Assembly (NCBI RefSeq): GCF_017377855.1 | Contig: NZ_JAFREP010000004.1 | Coordinates: 124,001 to 188,000, forward strand | Source: Acanthopleuribacter pedis | GTDB lineage: Bacteria > Acidobacteriota > Holophagae > Acanthopleuribacterales > Acanthopleuribacteraceae | Direction: 5' to 3' | Length of the DNA stretch: 64,000 bases | In this document: positions 1 through 8,329 of the stretch, piece after piece | How the letters are laid out: each line of letters begins with the position of its first letter | Numbering within the stretch: the stretch's first letter is position 1 | Translations under genes and position numbers: made by a program | Notes under the pieces: model-generated | What the model was told of the DNA's origin: nothing | Database searches by the model: none | What the model saw: the letters and a program-made list of their open reading frames with translations, nothing else

Positions 1-1425
1 CCCAAGGCCGCTGAAGGTCCGATTTACTCCTACCGCCTTTCGATCATCCACTTCTGGTCCTTGATTTTCCTCTACATCTGGGCCGGTCCACACCACTTGC
101 TGTTCACCTCTCTGCCCGATTGGGCGCAAACCATGGGCATGCTGTTCAGCTTGATGTTGATCGCACCGTCCTGGGGCGGCATGATCAACGGTTTGTTGAC
201 GTTACGCGGTGCCTGGCACAAGTTGCGCGAGGATCCGATTCTCAAGTTCATGGTCGTGGCGATTACCTTCTACGGCATGTCCACCTTTGAAGGGCCCATG
301 CTCTCCATCAAATCGCTCAACAAACTCAGTCACTACACCGACTGGACCATCTCCCACGTTCACGGCGGCGCCCTCGGTTGGAACGGTTTCCTGACCTACG
401 GCATGATTTACTGGCTGATTCCCCGTCTTTACGGCCGCGAACTCTACTCCAAAAAACTGGCCACCGCCCACTTCTGGATGGGTTTGCTCGGCATCCTGAT
501 TTACATGCTTTCCATGTACATCGCCGGGGTAACCCAAGGTTTGATGTGGTTGGACTTCGACAACGAGGGTTACCTCAAATATCCCAACTTCGTGGAAACT
601 GTGATTGCCATTGTGCCGCTGTACTGGATCCGTATGTTCGGTGGGATGCTGTACCTGGGTGGTGCGCTGGTCATGCTCTACAACGTGGTCAAAACCATTT
701 CCGGAGTGACCGTGCCCGAGGATACCGAGGCCGAGGCCACGCCTTACGAACGCAAACCCCTGGTTGGTAGCTTCCACTACCGCTTGGAAGCCAAACCCGT
801 GCTGCTCACCGTACTGGCAACCATCGCGATCCTGATCGGCGGTGTCGCCGAAACGATTCCGATGATGGCGATTGAATCCAACGTGCCCAGCATCAGCAGC
901 GTCAAACCTTACACGCCGCTGGAACTTGTCGGCCGCGACATTTACATCCGCGAGGGTTGCAACAACTGTCACTCGCAAATGATCCGTCCATTGCGCGCCG
1001 AGGTTGAGCGTTACGGCGAATACTCCAAATCCGGTGAATTCGTCTACGACCACCCGCACCTGTGGGGTTCCAAACGGACCGGTCCCGACCTGCACCGTGT
1101 TGGTGGCAAGTATCCTAACTTGTGGCATTTGCGCCACATGGAAGATCCTCGCGCCATCGTCGCGGACTCGATCATGCCGGCCTACCAATGGCTGCTGGAA
1201 AACAAAATGAACCTGGGCGATGTCAAAGCCAAGGTCAATGCCATGAAACACCTGGGCGTGCCTTACGACCGCGATACGGTTGAAAACGCCAAAAAGATCG
1301 CCGAGGCCCAAGCGGCCGAAATCGGTGCCGACCTGGCGGCTTCCGGTGTGGAAGGCATGGACGACAAAGAAATCACCGCGCTGATCGCCTACTTGCAGCG
1401 ATTGGGCACCGACATCAAGAAGTAA
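1..1425 (+). CDS. ccoNO: cbb3-type cytochrome c oxidase, fused CcoN-CcoO subunit (5' end outside window)
   Basis: The reading frame is open from base 1, so the start lies upstream. The first ~220 visible residues are the C-terminal membrane part of the haem-copper subunit [20 protein letters not shown], an [11 protein letters not shown] histidine motif and several membrane helices. After a short linker (about residues 235-255 of the visible protein) and one further helix comes a CcoO-type mono-haem cytochrome c domain with the haem motif CNNCH followed by [15 protein letters not shown], typical of CcoO. Subunits I and II are therefore one polypeptide, an arrangement known in some phyla and different from the separate ccoN and ccoO of Proteobacteria. 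The enzyme is the terminal high-affinity oxygen reductase of the inner membrane. ccoQ follows after 11 nt. The missing 5' part prevents a check of all haem/CuB ligands. Confidence 0.95.
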   Translation, partial: PKAAEGPIYSYRLSIIHFWSLIFLYIWAGPHHLLFTSLPDWAQTMGMLFSLMLIAPSWGGMINGLLTLRGAWHKLREDPILKFMVVAITFYGMSTFEGPMLSIKSLNKLSHYTDWTISHVHGGALGWNGFLTYGMIYWLIPRLYGRELYSKKLATAHFWMGLLGILIYMLSMYIAGVTQGLMWLDFDNEGYLKYPNFVETVIAIVPLYWIRMFGGMLYLGGALVMLYNVVKTISGVTVPEDTEAEATPYERKPLVGSFHYRLEAKPVLLTVLATIAILIGGVAETIPMMAIESNVPSISSVKPYTPLELVGRDIYIREGCNNCHSQMIRPLRAEVERYGEYSKSGEFVYDHPHLWGSKRTGPDLHRVGGKYPNLWHLRHMEDPRAIVADSIMPAYQWLLENKMNLGDVKAKVNAMKHLGVPYDRDTVENAKKIAEAQAAEIGADLAASGVEGMDDKEITALIAYLQRLGTDIKK

Positions 1426-1436
1426 GGGAGGACACC

Positions 1437-1631
1437 ATGTTGAAAAACATCATTAGCCAGGGCAACTATGCGATTTGGCCCCAAATTTCACTGGTTTTGT
1501 TCCTGCTTTGTTTCACCGGGGTGCTGATTTGGGTCTACCGGCGCAACGCGGGCAAACACTACGACGACATGGCCAACATTGTTTTTGACGAGTCCGGCCG
1601 GAATACGGAGGAGCCTCATGGTGGAAGATAA
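1437..1631 (+). CDS. ccoQ: cbb3 oxidase small subunit, CcoQ/FixQ-like
   Basis: 64 residues with a single membrane helix (about residues 14-34, SLVLFLLCFTGVLIWVYRR) followed by a short cytoplasmic tail. Size, topology and position between ccoNO and ccoP match CcoQ, which stabilises the cbb3 complex. The ATG is preceded by GGGAGG. The 3' end overlaps ccoP by 14 nt, which points to translational coupling. Sequence conservation in this family is low, so the call rests mainly on position and topology. Confidence 0.85.
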   Translation: MLKNIISQGNYAIWPQISLVLFLLCFTGVLIWVYRRNAGKHYDDMANIVFDESGRNTEEPHGGR

Positions 1632-2235
1632 GAAACCCCTACACCAACACGACTTCGACGGCATCGAAGAAAACGACAACGATCTGCCCCACTGGTGGCT
1701 CGGCATCTTCGCCGTCAGCATTTTGTTCGCCTGTTTCTACGTGCCTTACTACCATTTCCTCAATCCCGAAAAGCTGCCCCACGCGGCTTTGCAGGCGGAA
1801 ATGGCGGCGCGGGAGGCCGCCGTGGCCCAGGTCGCCGAACAAAAGGCGGCCGAGGCGCCCGAGGATCCCGAGGCCGCGTTAACCGCCACGTACAGCGCCG
1901 GTGGTTGGGAAGAATCCGGCAAAGCGGTGTACACCGCCAACTGTGCCGCCTGCCACGCCAACGACGGCGGCGGCACCATCGGGCCCAACTTCACCGACGA
2001 TTACTACATTCACGGCGGCAAGTTGAGTGACCTGATCCGCGTGGTGACCGAGGGCGTGCCCACCAAGGGCATGATCTCTTGGAAACCGATCCTGAAACCG
2101 CAACAAATTCAAGATGTCAGCTTCTATGTTCGCGCCATGCGCGGCACCACGCCCGCGACGCCCAAGGAGAAACAAGGCGAGCTGGTTGACGAGGCCGGCA
2201 ACTTCGTTGGCGCGGCGGAGAAACCCGCCGAGTAA
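1618..2235 (+). CDS. ccoP: cbb3 oxidase subunit III, mono-haem CcoP
   Basis: 205 residues from the ATG at 1618, chosen because GGAGG lies just upstream and because an in-frame upstream ATG at 1579 would sit deep inside ccoQ. An N-terminal cytoplasmic stretch is followed by one membrane helix (about residues 27-46), an Ala/Glu-rich linker, then one cytochrome c domain with CAACH (about residue 110) and a downstream Met ligand region (GMISW). Classical proteobacterial CcoP has two CxxCH haem sites; only one is present here. CcoP passes electrons from soluble cytochrome c to CcoO. It is part of the same operon as ccoNO and ccoG. Confidence 0.92.
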   Translation: MVEDKKPLHQHDFDGIEENDNDLPHWWLGIFAVSILFACFYVPYYHFLNPEKLPHAALQAEMAAREAAVAQVAEQKAAEAPEDPEAALTATYSAGGWEESGKAVYTANCAACHANDGGGTIGPNFTDDYYIHGGKLSDLIRVVTEGVPTKGMISWKPILKPQQIQDVSFYVRAMRGTTPATPKEKQGELVDEAGNFVGAAEKPAE

Positions 2236-2249
2236 AGAGAGGTGTCCTG

Positions 2250-3644
2250 ATGAACGGTCAGATCCCGACCCGGGAGAAAATGACGACCATTGGTGATGGT
2301 GGCAAACGTTTTTGGCTGTATCCCGCCAAGTTCACCGGTGAATGGCTCAACCGACGTCGGGTCATGGCCGTCGTCTTGATTCTGTTCTTTTTCATCTTGC
2401 CTTGGATTGACATCAACGGTTCACAGGCCGTGCTGCTGGATATCGCGGACCGCAAGTTCGCGTTTTTCGGGCTCGTCCTGTGGCCGCAAGACTTTTCGAT
2501 CCTGTGGTTTTTCGCCGCGGGAACCGCGATCCTGGTGCTGTTCCTTACCGCCCAGTGGGGTCGTTTGTGGTGTGGCTGGGCTTGCCCGCAAACCGTGTTT
2601 CTCGAGCACGTCTTCCGACGGATTGAGATCTGGATTGAAGGGGACGCCCGCCAACGCCGTAAATTGGATCAGGCCCCGATCAGCGTTTCCAAGTTCAGTA
2701 AAAAAGCGTTGAAGTACGTGATTTTTATCGCGATCTCCAGTCACTTCGCCAACACCGTGTTGTGTTATTTCGTCGGCACCGACCAAGTGCTGCACATGAC
2801 CTTCCAGGATCCGCGCGAGAACTGGGGCTGGTTCACCTTCATGGCCTTTTTTAACTTCATGTTTTTCGTGGATTTCGCCTGGTTTCGCGAGCAGTTTTGT
2901 CTGATTGCCTGTCCCTACGGCCGTTTCCAATCGGTGTTGCTCGACAGCGATTCGATGATCGTGGGTTACGACTACAACCGCGGTGAACCGCGCGGCAAAC
3001 TGCGGAAAAACCAAGAACGTACCGAGGGCGACTGCATCGACTGCAACCGCTGTGTGGCGGTGTGTCCCACCGGAATTGACATTCGTCAGGGCCTTCAAAT
3101 GGAGTGCATTAACTGCACCGCCTGTATGGATGCCTGCGATGAAATTATGTTTAAGGTCAACAAACCGCCGAAACTGATTCGCTACACGGCGATCGCGGAC
3201 TTAGAAGGGCGGGTGCGCCGGTTCATGAGGCCCCGCGTGATCGTGTATTTGGTGTTGGTGTTGGCGCTTTACGGGGCAGGCACCTACTTGATGCTGTTTA
3301 ACCGCGGACTCAAGTTCCAAATTGTTCGGCCGCCTGGTCAGAGTTTCACCCTGAGCGAAGCGGATGCGGTGGTTTCCAACCATTTCGAGGTGAAGGCGAC
3401 CAACCGTTCCGAGGCGATTTGGACCGTGACCACCGAGGTTCCCGCGGGGTTCGAGGTAGTCACGCCGCGCAATCCTTGGGAAATCCCGGCCGAAGAAACG
3501 GCAACCTTGCCCATCTTTGTGCGCAAACAAAAAACACTTTTTAACACCTCTGGGAAAGAACGGGCCGTGGTGACGTTCCGCGATGAACGGACCGGCGCGG
3601 TTCTTTACCAAACCGAGGTAACACTGATGGGGCCGGCACAATGA
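2250..3644 (+). CDS. ccoG: cbb3 oxidase accessory protein CcoG (FixG/RdxA), 4Fe-4S
   Basis: 464 residues. Membrane helices lie near residues 35-55, 75-100, 150-175 and 195-215, followed by a bacterial ferredoxin-type 2x[4Fe-4S] region with CIDCNRCVAVCPTGID and CINCTACMDAC (about residues 258-295), a further membrane helix and a C-terminal Ig-like FixG domain. An upstream CxxxCP motif (CGWACPQT) is typical of the family. CcoG reduces Cu(II) to Cu(I) for assembly of the CuB centre of cbb3 oxidases. The ATG at 2250 has AGAGAGG upstream, and the stop overlaps the ccoH start (ATGA). Confidence 0.95.
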   Translation: MNGQIPTREKMTTIGDGGKRFWLYPAKFTGEWLNRRRVMAVVLILFFFILPWIDINGSQAVLLDIADRKFAFFGLVLWPQDFSILWFFAAGTAILVLFLTAQWGRLWCGWACPQTVFLEHVFRRIEIWIEGDARQRRKLDQAPISVSKFSKKALKYVIFIAISSHFANTVLCYFVGTDQVLHMTFQDPRENWGWFTFMAFFNFMFFVDFAWFREQFCLIACPYGRFQSVLLDSDSMIVGYDYNRGEPRGKLRKNQERTEGDCIDCNRCVAVCPTGIDIRQGLQMECINCTACMDACDEIMFKVNKPPKLIRYTAIADLEGRVRRFMRPRVIVYLVLVLALYGAGTYLMLFNRGLKFQIVRPPGQSFTLSEADAVVSNHFEVKATNRSEAIWTVTTEVPAGFEVVTPRNPWEIPAEETATLPIFVRKQKTLFNTSGKERAVVTFRDERTGAVLYQTEVTLMGPAQ

Positions 3645-4084
3645 ACTATTGGAAGTACATCGTCATGTCCCTGCTCGGCGCCTGCATGGTTTTTCATCTC
3701 AGCGCGGTCTACTACATTTCAGGCCGCAACTTCGAACTGACCAGCAAGGATTACTACGCCCATGAGCAGGTTTACCAACAAACGCTTGATACCTATCGCG
3801 CCGCGCGCGATTGGACCATGCAACATCGTTTCGATGATTCGGGCCGGTTTTTGGTTCATCTCGTCGGACCCAATCCGGAGGAAGCGGTTAAGACCGTCTC
3901 CGCAACCCTGGTCCGACCCAACGGGTCGGCCGCCGATCTGCAATTGGACTTGGAACCGGCCGAAAGTGGCTGGTGGTCGGTTGCTTTGCCCAACCAACCC
4001 GCGTCTGGAAACTGGAACCTAGGCGTCGCGGCTCAAACGGATCAGGGGCCCATCGCCTTTCGTCGCAAAATTCGCGTTGATTGA
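3641..4084 (+). CDS. ccoH: FixH/CcoH family protein
   Basis: 147 residues: one N-terminal membrane helix (about residues 7-27) and a periplasmic beta-rich domain ending with IAFRRKIRVD. Such proteins lie directly after ccoG in cbb3 assembly operons and help assemble or stabilise the oxidase. The 4-nt overlap with ccoG (ATGA) indicates coupling. The copper ATPase gene ccoI and the small gene ccoS, usually next in this operon, are absent; a DsbD_2/TauE-type transporter follows instead. Confidence 0.87.
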   Translation: MNYWKYIVMSLLGACMVFHLSAVYYISGRNFELTSKDYYAHEQVYQQTLDTYRAARDWTMQHRFDDSGRFLVHLVGPNPEEAVKTVSATLVRPNGSAADLQLDLEPAESGWWSVALPNQPASGNWNLGVAAQTDQGPIAFRRKIRVD

Positions 4085-4092
4085 GGTGAACC

Positions 4093-4785
4093 GTGACCCT
4101 TTCCGCCCTGTTCCTGATCACCCTGGCGAGTTTCATCGGCAGTTTCCACTGCTTCCTGATGTGCGGGCCTTTTGCCGGTTATTATGCGGTCGGCTCGCGC
4201 GGTGTTTCCTTGAGCGGGGTGGCTTTTTATCAGGTGGGGCGGCTAATCTCTTATAGCGCGCTGGGTTTGGCGGCGGGCCTATTGGGCAAAGGCTTCCTTT
4301 ACGTAGGGCAAACCATGCTGTTCCAGCGTTTCTTGATGATCGCAACCGGGGTCGCCATGATTGGGTTGGGTATTTGGCAGCTCGTCCGACCCGGGGCAAC
4401 CCCTTTTCGCGGGTTGATGCGCCACGTGGCGCGCCTCAAACAACCCCTGGTTGCGCTTCCCAAGGGCCCGCTTTTGGGTTTGCTCTTGGGCCTTTTAAGC
4501 ACCTTATTACCCTGTGGTTATCTGTACAGTTTTGTTTTTGCCGCCGCCGCGACCGGTACCCCGCTCGGCGCGGTATCGGTGATGGTCGCTTTTTGGCTGG
4601 GTACCGTGCCGGCGATGATGACGGTCGCCTTGGGCACCGATTTGGCGGCACGTCGCTTTTTGGGCCGTGCGAGTCGGTTGACGCCTGTTTTTTTAATTGT
4701 TGTCGGGTTGTTGGCGGTGTTGGGCAAATGGCTGACATTCCCAGAATTAGGCGCCACCGAAGGCCCGCTTTGTTTCACCCCGTAA
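4093..4785 (+). CDS. Sulfite exporter TauE/SafE-like (DsbD_2 family) membrane protein of the cbb3 operon
   Basis: 230 residues from a GTG at 4093 with GAGGTGA upstream, 8 nt after ccoH. About six membrane helices. The first carries SFHCFLMCGPFAGYYA and a later one LPCGYLYSF; paired HCxxMCGP and PCG motifs are the hallmark of the DsbD_2 group often found in ccoGHIS loci. Members are thought to move copper or reducing equivalents for cytochrome/oxidase maturation; the exact substrate cannot be read from sequence. The stop codon TAA (4783-4785) directly abuts the terminal CCCGC of the dispersed repeat that follows. Confidence 0.82.
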   Translation: MTLSALFLITLASFIGSFHCFLMCGPFAGYYAVGSRGVSLSGVAFYQVGRLISYSALGLAAGLLGKGFLYVGQTMLFQRFLMIATGVAMIGLGIWQLVRPGATPFRGLMRHVARLKQPLVALPKGPLLGLLLGLLSTLLPCGYLYSFVFAAAATGTPLGAVSVMVAFWLGTVPAMMTVALGTDLAARRFLGRASRLTPVFLIVVGLLAVLGKWLTFPELGATEGPLCFTP

Positions 4786-5004
4786 CCCGCATTTCTCACA
4801 AAGAATTCTGCTACGGGGCAAGCCATGCGATTACGAGGGGGCGGCCTTCCGCGTTACGCGGTCGAGCCGCCTTCGCCTCAGCTGCTACGCCGAATGGTCG
4901 GCCCCGCGAAAGGTCGGACCCCTCTGCCGTGGCTTGGTCGTAATCTTCGTACTCACAAGGCTTTCTGCTTTTCGCGACGAATCCGTGTGAGCAATGCGGG
5001 CTAA
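4783..5004. repeat. Dispersed element family 1, copy A (CCCGCA/TGCGGG inverted termini)
   Basis: 222 bp bounded by CCCGCATTTCTCACA (from 4786) and TGTGAGCAATGCGGG (to 5000), inverted complements of each other. Inside are GAATTCTGCTACGG, GATTACGAGGGGGCGGCC and two copies of a 16-bp unit (GAATGGTCGGCCCCGC, 4892-4923). The same ends recur at 5846-6164, 16696, 21980-22042 and 47245-47453. The left edge supplies the stop codon of the preceding gene. The 283 bp between this element and the next gene hold nothing I can assign. Confidence 0.9.
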
Positions 5005-5287
5005 GGCTTTGTCTCCACAACGGAAGCCCGCCCTAAACACGGGTATGCGAGGGAAAAGCCCCGTGTGACGGGCGTTTCCATCAGACCGCTTACAAAGTTT
5101 CACTAGCCAATCCGGTTCATTCCTTAGTACGATTGATCCACTTTTCATTGATTGATGACGTGAAACCTATTCAGTCTCATCAGAGTAGACAATCACCGGC
5201 AAGGTTTTTGCTGCTTTGCGTTTTGCGACGCTTTTTCCTCCGAACCAGCGGGTTTTGTCGGCAGAAATGTGCCCTGAGAGGTCCATC

Positions 5288-5848
5288 ATGAGACACATTC
5301 AAACCGTATTGTTGGCGACCGACTTTTCCGACGCCAGCCTTGCCGCGCGCGATTACGCCGTGCAATTGCAAAAACGCATGCACGTCGAAATCGTTGTCGC
5401 TCACGTCTTTGACCGCACCGCTTTTAAGGTTCCGGTCGCCTCTCACTTGCTGCCTTTGGTCGATAATTGGTTGGTCAAGCACTTTGGCGAGTTGAAAGAA
5501 AAGGCCAGGTTCAAGCTAGAGACATTCAGCGAGAGTTTGGAAAACCCCGATTTAATCCTGTTGGAAGGCAATCCCGGCAAAGCGCTTCTCGATTATGTCC
5601 TCGAGCGCGATGTCGACCTGGTCATCATGGGGACCCACGGCCGTTCGGGTTTGAACCATTACGTGATGGGCCGCGTTTCGGAGCGTGTCATCAAAAAATC
5701 CGGTTGCCCGGTGCTGCTCATCAAACCCGAGGGTACCAAACGCCGCGGCCTCGACCTCAAGTGGCTTTCGCGGGATCGCCGTATGGCAAGCACCCAACCC
5801 TTTCCAGAGTCGGGCAAAGAACCGGTGCAAAAATTCGGATTGGGCTAG
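5288..5848 (+). CDS. Universal stress protein, UspA family
   Basis: 186 residues from ATG 5288 (GAGAGG upstream; an upstream in-frame ATG at 5216 would add an unlike, unconserved stretch). It has a UspA fold: IQTVLLATDFSDASLAARDYA at the N-terminus, VIMGTHGRSGLNHYVMGRVSERVI with the G-x2-G-x9-G nucleotide-binding signature, and a final CPVLLIKP strand. It is therefore probably an ATP-binding cytoplasmic stress protein. A ~40-residue basic/polar tail follows the Usp fold. The stop TAG (5846-5848) again lies at the edge of a family-1 repeat. Confidence 0.92.
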   Translation: MRHIQTVLLATDFSDASLAARDYAVQLQKRMHVEIVVAHVFDRTAFKVPVASHLLPLVDNWLVKHFGELKEKARFKLETFSESLENPDLILLEGNPGKALLDYVLERDVDLVIMGTHGRSGLNHYVMGRVSERVIKKSGCPVLLIKPEGTKRRGLDLKWLSRDRRMASTQPFPESGKEPVQKFGLG

Positions 5849-6164
5849 CCCGCATTTTTCACAAGGAATTCTGCTACGGGGCAACCCGTGCGATTACGAG
5901 GGGGCGGCCTTCCGCATTACTCTGTCGGGCCGCCTTCGCCTCAGCTGCTGCGCCGAAAGGTCGGCCCCGCGAATGGTCGGCCCCGCGAATGGTCGGCCCC
6001 GCGAATGGTCGGCCCCGCGAATGGTCGGCCCCGCGAATGGTCGGCCCCGCGAAAGGTCGGCCCCGCGAAAGGTCGGACCCCTGAGCCGTGGCTTGGTCGG
6101 AATCTTCGTACGCATAAGGCTTTCAGCTTCTCGCGACGAATCCTTGGGAGAAAGGCGGGCTAGG
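5846..6164. repeat. Dispersed element family 1, copy B (expanded)
   Basis: 319 bp, CCCGC at 5849-5853 to GCGGG at 6155-6159, flanked by CTAG on both sides. Order of parts is as in copy A, but the internal 16-bp unit is present eight times. Unlike a CRISPR, the units abut with no spacers. The element begins inside the stop codon of the universal stress gene. The remaining ~145 bp to the next gene contain nothing assignable. Confidence 0.9.
5955..6082. repeat. 16-bp tandem repeat, 8 units, inside element B
   Basis: Eight head-to-tail copies of GAAWGGTCGGCCCCGC (W = A/T). Units 2-6 read GAAT, units 1, 7 and 8 read GAAA, and the last unit ends GGACCCCT. Copy A has two units and copy E about one, so the number varies between elements. 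All are in non-coding DNA. Confidence 0.95.
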
Positions 6165-6310
6165 TCCGATCACCCAGTTTGGTTTGGGTTCCGTTGTGGC
6201 TGACGGTTGTCCTGCAGATTGATGGACGTTGCCCGTGCCCGCGGTTTTCATCCGATTAAAAAGACGCCGAGACCCATCAGGGACAACCAAAACAACCAAA
6301 AAGCAGCATG

Positions 6311-7879
6311 TCATTCCTCGTGCCGGTCGGGCCCGGCGAGACCTTCTTCGCCCAAGCGGGTTAAGGCGCCGCCACCCTCCGCCCAGCTCAAGGCGCCGCC
6401 GTGTTCGCCGGTATCCAACGCCGAGAGCATACCCTCGTATTGCAAATTTCCACCCTTGGCGATTGCGTTCATCGCCTGTCTATGGGCCAACAGGGCGTCC
6501 TCGGTGAAGCAGACCTCGCGCGCGGTTTGAACCAGTGGCAAATCATCGACCGTTCCGAATTCGGCCAGAATGCGCAGACAGACCGCGACCATTTCAGCAC
6601 GAAGTTCCAGCGAGATGGCGGCCTTTACCAGGCTCGGCAGCGCTTCCACCACAAAGGCGTGACGCTGTGGGTGTTGGACCCGCTTCAGAAAAGAAAGGAT
6701 GTTTAGCCGCGTTTCGGGATGGGGGCAGGTTAACACCAACTCGAGCAAAAGATGCATGCGTTTGGTGCTTTGGATAAAAAAGGCATCGAGCACGACCGAA
6801 CGCAAGGCGTGGTTCTGCAGCGCGGTGCTCAAACCCAGGTTAATGCGATCCTCCGGCAAGTGACGCAAAACAGGAAGGATCAAATCAGCCATGTCCCGAT
6901 CAGCGACCGTGCATAAATGAAGCAACTCTTTTTTGCTCAGGTATTCCGGGAAATAGACGGCGGCAAAAAAGGCCGCCTCGCGGGTTACCGCAAAGGGGCC
7001 GCCGTCATCGGGGGCCTGCATGGCGTCGGGGAAGCGCGCCGCCAAGGGTTCGATGATCTTTTGCGAGAGGGTGCCGCCGCGGGGATCATTGTCGGTTTCC
7101 GGTGTCGTGATGTCGACCGCAAAGCGCCCGCGAAAGTGTGCCGTGCGGTCGCGGATGGAATAATGGCCCAAATCGGGTTTCTGCTTTTTCTTGCTTCTTT
7201 TGCAACTGGCTAAAGCGTGGCGACAGGCTTCACGCCGGAAACCGGCATCCACGTCGGTCATGCAGCCGTGTACCAAAACCGGCGCGGGGTCGTCGACGGC
7301 CGCGAGGTGGTTCAGCAACGCCTTGAGTTGCGCTAGGCGGTTCGCCAACAAGCGTGCCCGTTCCTTCGAGTCCACCATTTCCGCCGTGATTGCCTGCAGC
7401 GACAGCATCAACCGCGATTCTTCAATTGTGACCGGGTGTAACACCGTCAAAAAAGATCGAACCGCCGGGGACAACATTATCCCCTGGTCACCCTTTCCCA
7501 TGCGCCATTGGTACAGCGTGCGGAAACCCATGTTTTTTGGCGCTGTTTCGTCTTCGCCCCATAGATGTTTGGGCACCAGCGATACAGCCTTCCAAAGGGG
7601 TGTCTCGGCATGTACCACCACGACGAGGTCGTTTGGGGTTTCCCGGCAGCTCACTAAAAAACCGGGGGTATCCCACGCTTGGATGGTTTCTCTGATCCCT
7701 TGTTCGGCGAGCATCTTTTTTAGCAGGGCCCGGCCGGCTTGCAGCCGTTTTTCCTCGGTGACGCGAAGCATGTCTTCCGGCGATGTAAACAACGAATGGA
7801 GGGCCTGCACCGGTGCCTTGTGATACCGCACCGTAATGCCGACGAGGGCGATTGCCATGGGCACAATCAACCAATCCAT
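6311..7879 (-). CDS. Membrane-anchored protein of unknown function with helical-repeat C-terminus
   Basis: 522 residues, not recognised. The N-terminus (MDWLIVPMAIALVGITVRYH) is one membrane helix or uncleaved anchor; the rest is soluble. Residues ~20-150 are mixed alpha/beta, ~150-240 strongly helical, and ~310-490 are Leu-rich paired helices that look HEAT-like (for example LRHLPEDRINLGLSTALQNHALRSVVLDAF). No catalytic motif is visible. It is transcribed opposite to both neighbours, so no operon context helps. The start ATG at 7877-7879 has GGAGGCG a few bases upstream on the minus strand. Confidence 0.8.
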   Translation of the reverse strand: MDWLIVPMAIALVGITVRYHKAPVQALHSLFTSPEDMLRVTEEKRLQAGRALLKKMLAEQGIRETIQAWDTPGFLVSCRETPNDLVVVVHAETPLWKAVSLVPKHLWGEDETAPKNMGFRTLYQWRMGKGDQGIMLSPAVRSFLTVLHPVTIEESRLMLSLQAITAEMVDSKERARLLANRLAQLKALLNHLAAVDDPAPVLVHGCMTDVDAGFRREACRHALASCKRSKKKQKPDLGHYSIRDRTAHFRGRFAVDITTPETDNDPRGGTLSQKIIEPLAARFPDAMQAPDDGGPFAVTREAAFFAAVYFPEYLSKKELLHLCTVADRDMADLILPVLRHLPEDRINLGLSTALQNHALRSVVLDAFFIQSTKRMHLLLELVLTCPHPETRLNILSFLKRVQHPQRHAFVVEALPSLVKAAISLELRAEMVAVCLRILAEFGTVDDLPLVQTAREVCFTEDALLAHRQAMNAIAKGGNLQYEGMLSALDTGEHGGALSWAEGGGALTRLGEEGLAGPDRHEE

Positions 7880-8329
7880 CCATCGCCTCCATGCCTTGTT
7901 TGTTGAACTTTCTAGGGTTCGAAAAAAAATCCGAATGAAAAAGGGCGCTTTGACCGAATAACTTTATTGTAGGGGATTTTGCAAGCGGCGGCGTAGCAGG
8001 CAGACAGAACCGATGCGATTTACCACCTCCCTACCGCTGTTTGGGTGTTTTTCAGAGGACCCAGCCAAAAACAACGGGTGTGAGGCAATCGCAGCTTTAT
8101 TGCACTGCCGTGCCGGAGCGCATGCGTCACCCTTCGGTCGGCAACCGCATCCCGTCGCGGTATGGGCGGCGGGAGGAAACGTTGGAATCCCTGGATTCCT
8201 CAAACCTATTTAGGTCAAAAGGCGTGTCGCCCGTCCTAGGCGATTCGAGGTGCCGGTCGAACCCTGCCCGATCACCCCGTTTTGCCCAGCGCCGGCCCGA
8301 TACGCGGAACCGAACCATGGGGGTATATT
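7880..8329. other. Intergenic region, nothing assigned
   Basis: 450 bp between divergent genes. It presumably holds promoters for both, but I see no convincing -35/-10 pair, no RNA gene and no repeat shared with the rest of the window. Confidence 0.5.

Noticed and set aside
202..1311. Long minus-strand open frame opposite ccoNO
   Set aside because: It is the shadow of a high-GC gene; the + frame encodes an unmistakable oxidase subunit.
5955..6082. Regular 16-bp repeats resembling a CRISPR array
   Set aside because: Units abut directly without spacers, no cas genes are present, and the same unit occurs inside other copies of a dispersed element.
5846..6203. Repetitive open frames through the 16-bp tandem repeat
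   Set aside because: A 16-bp period shifts the frame at each unit, the frames have no ribosome site, and the DNA belongs to a dispersed non-coding element.
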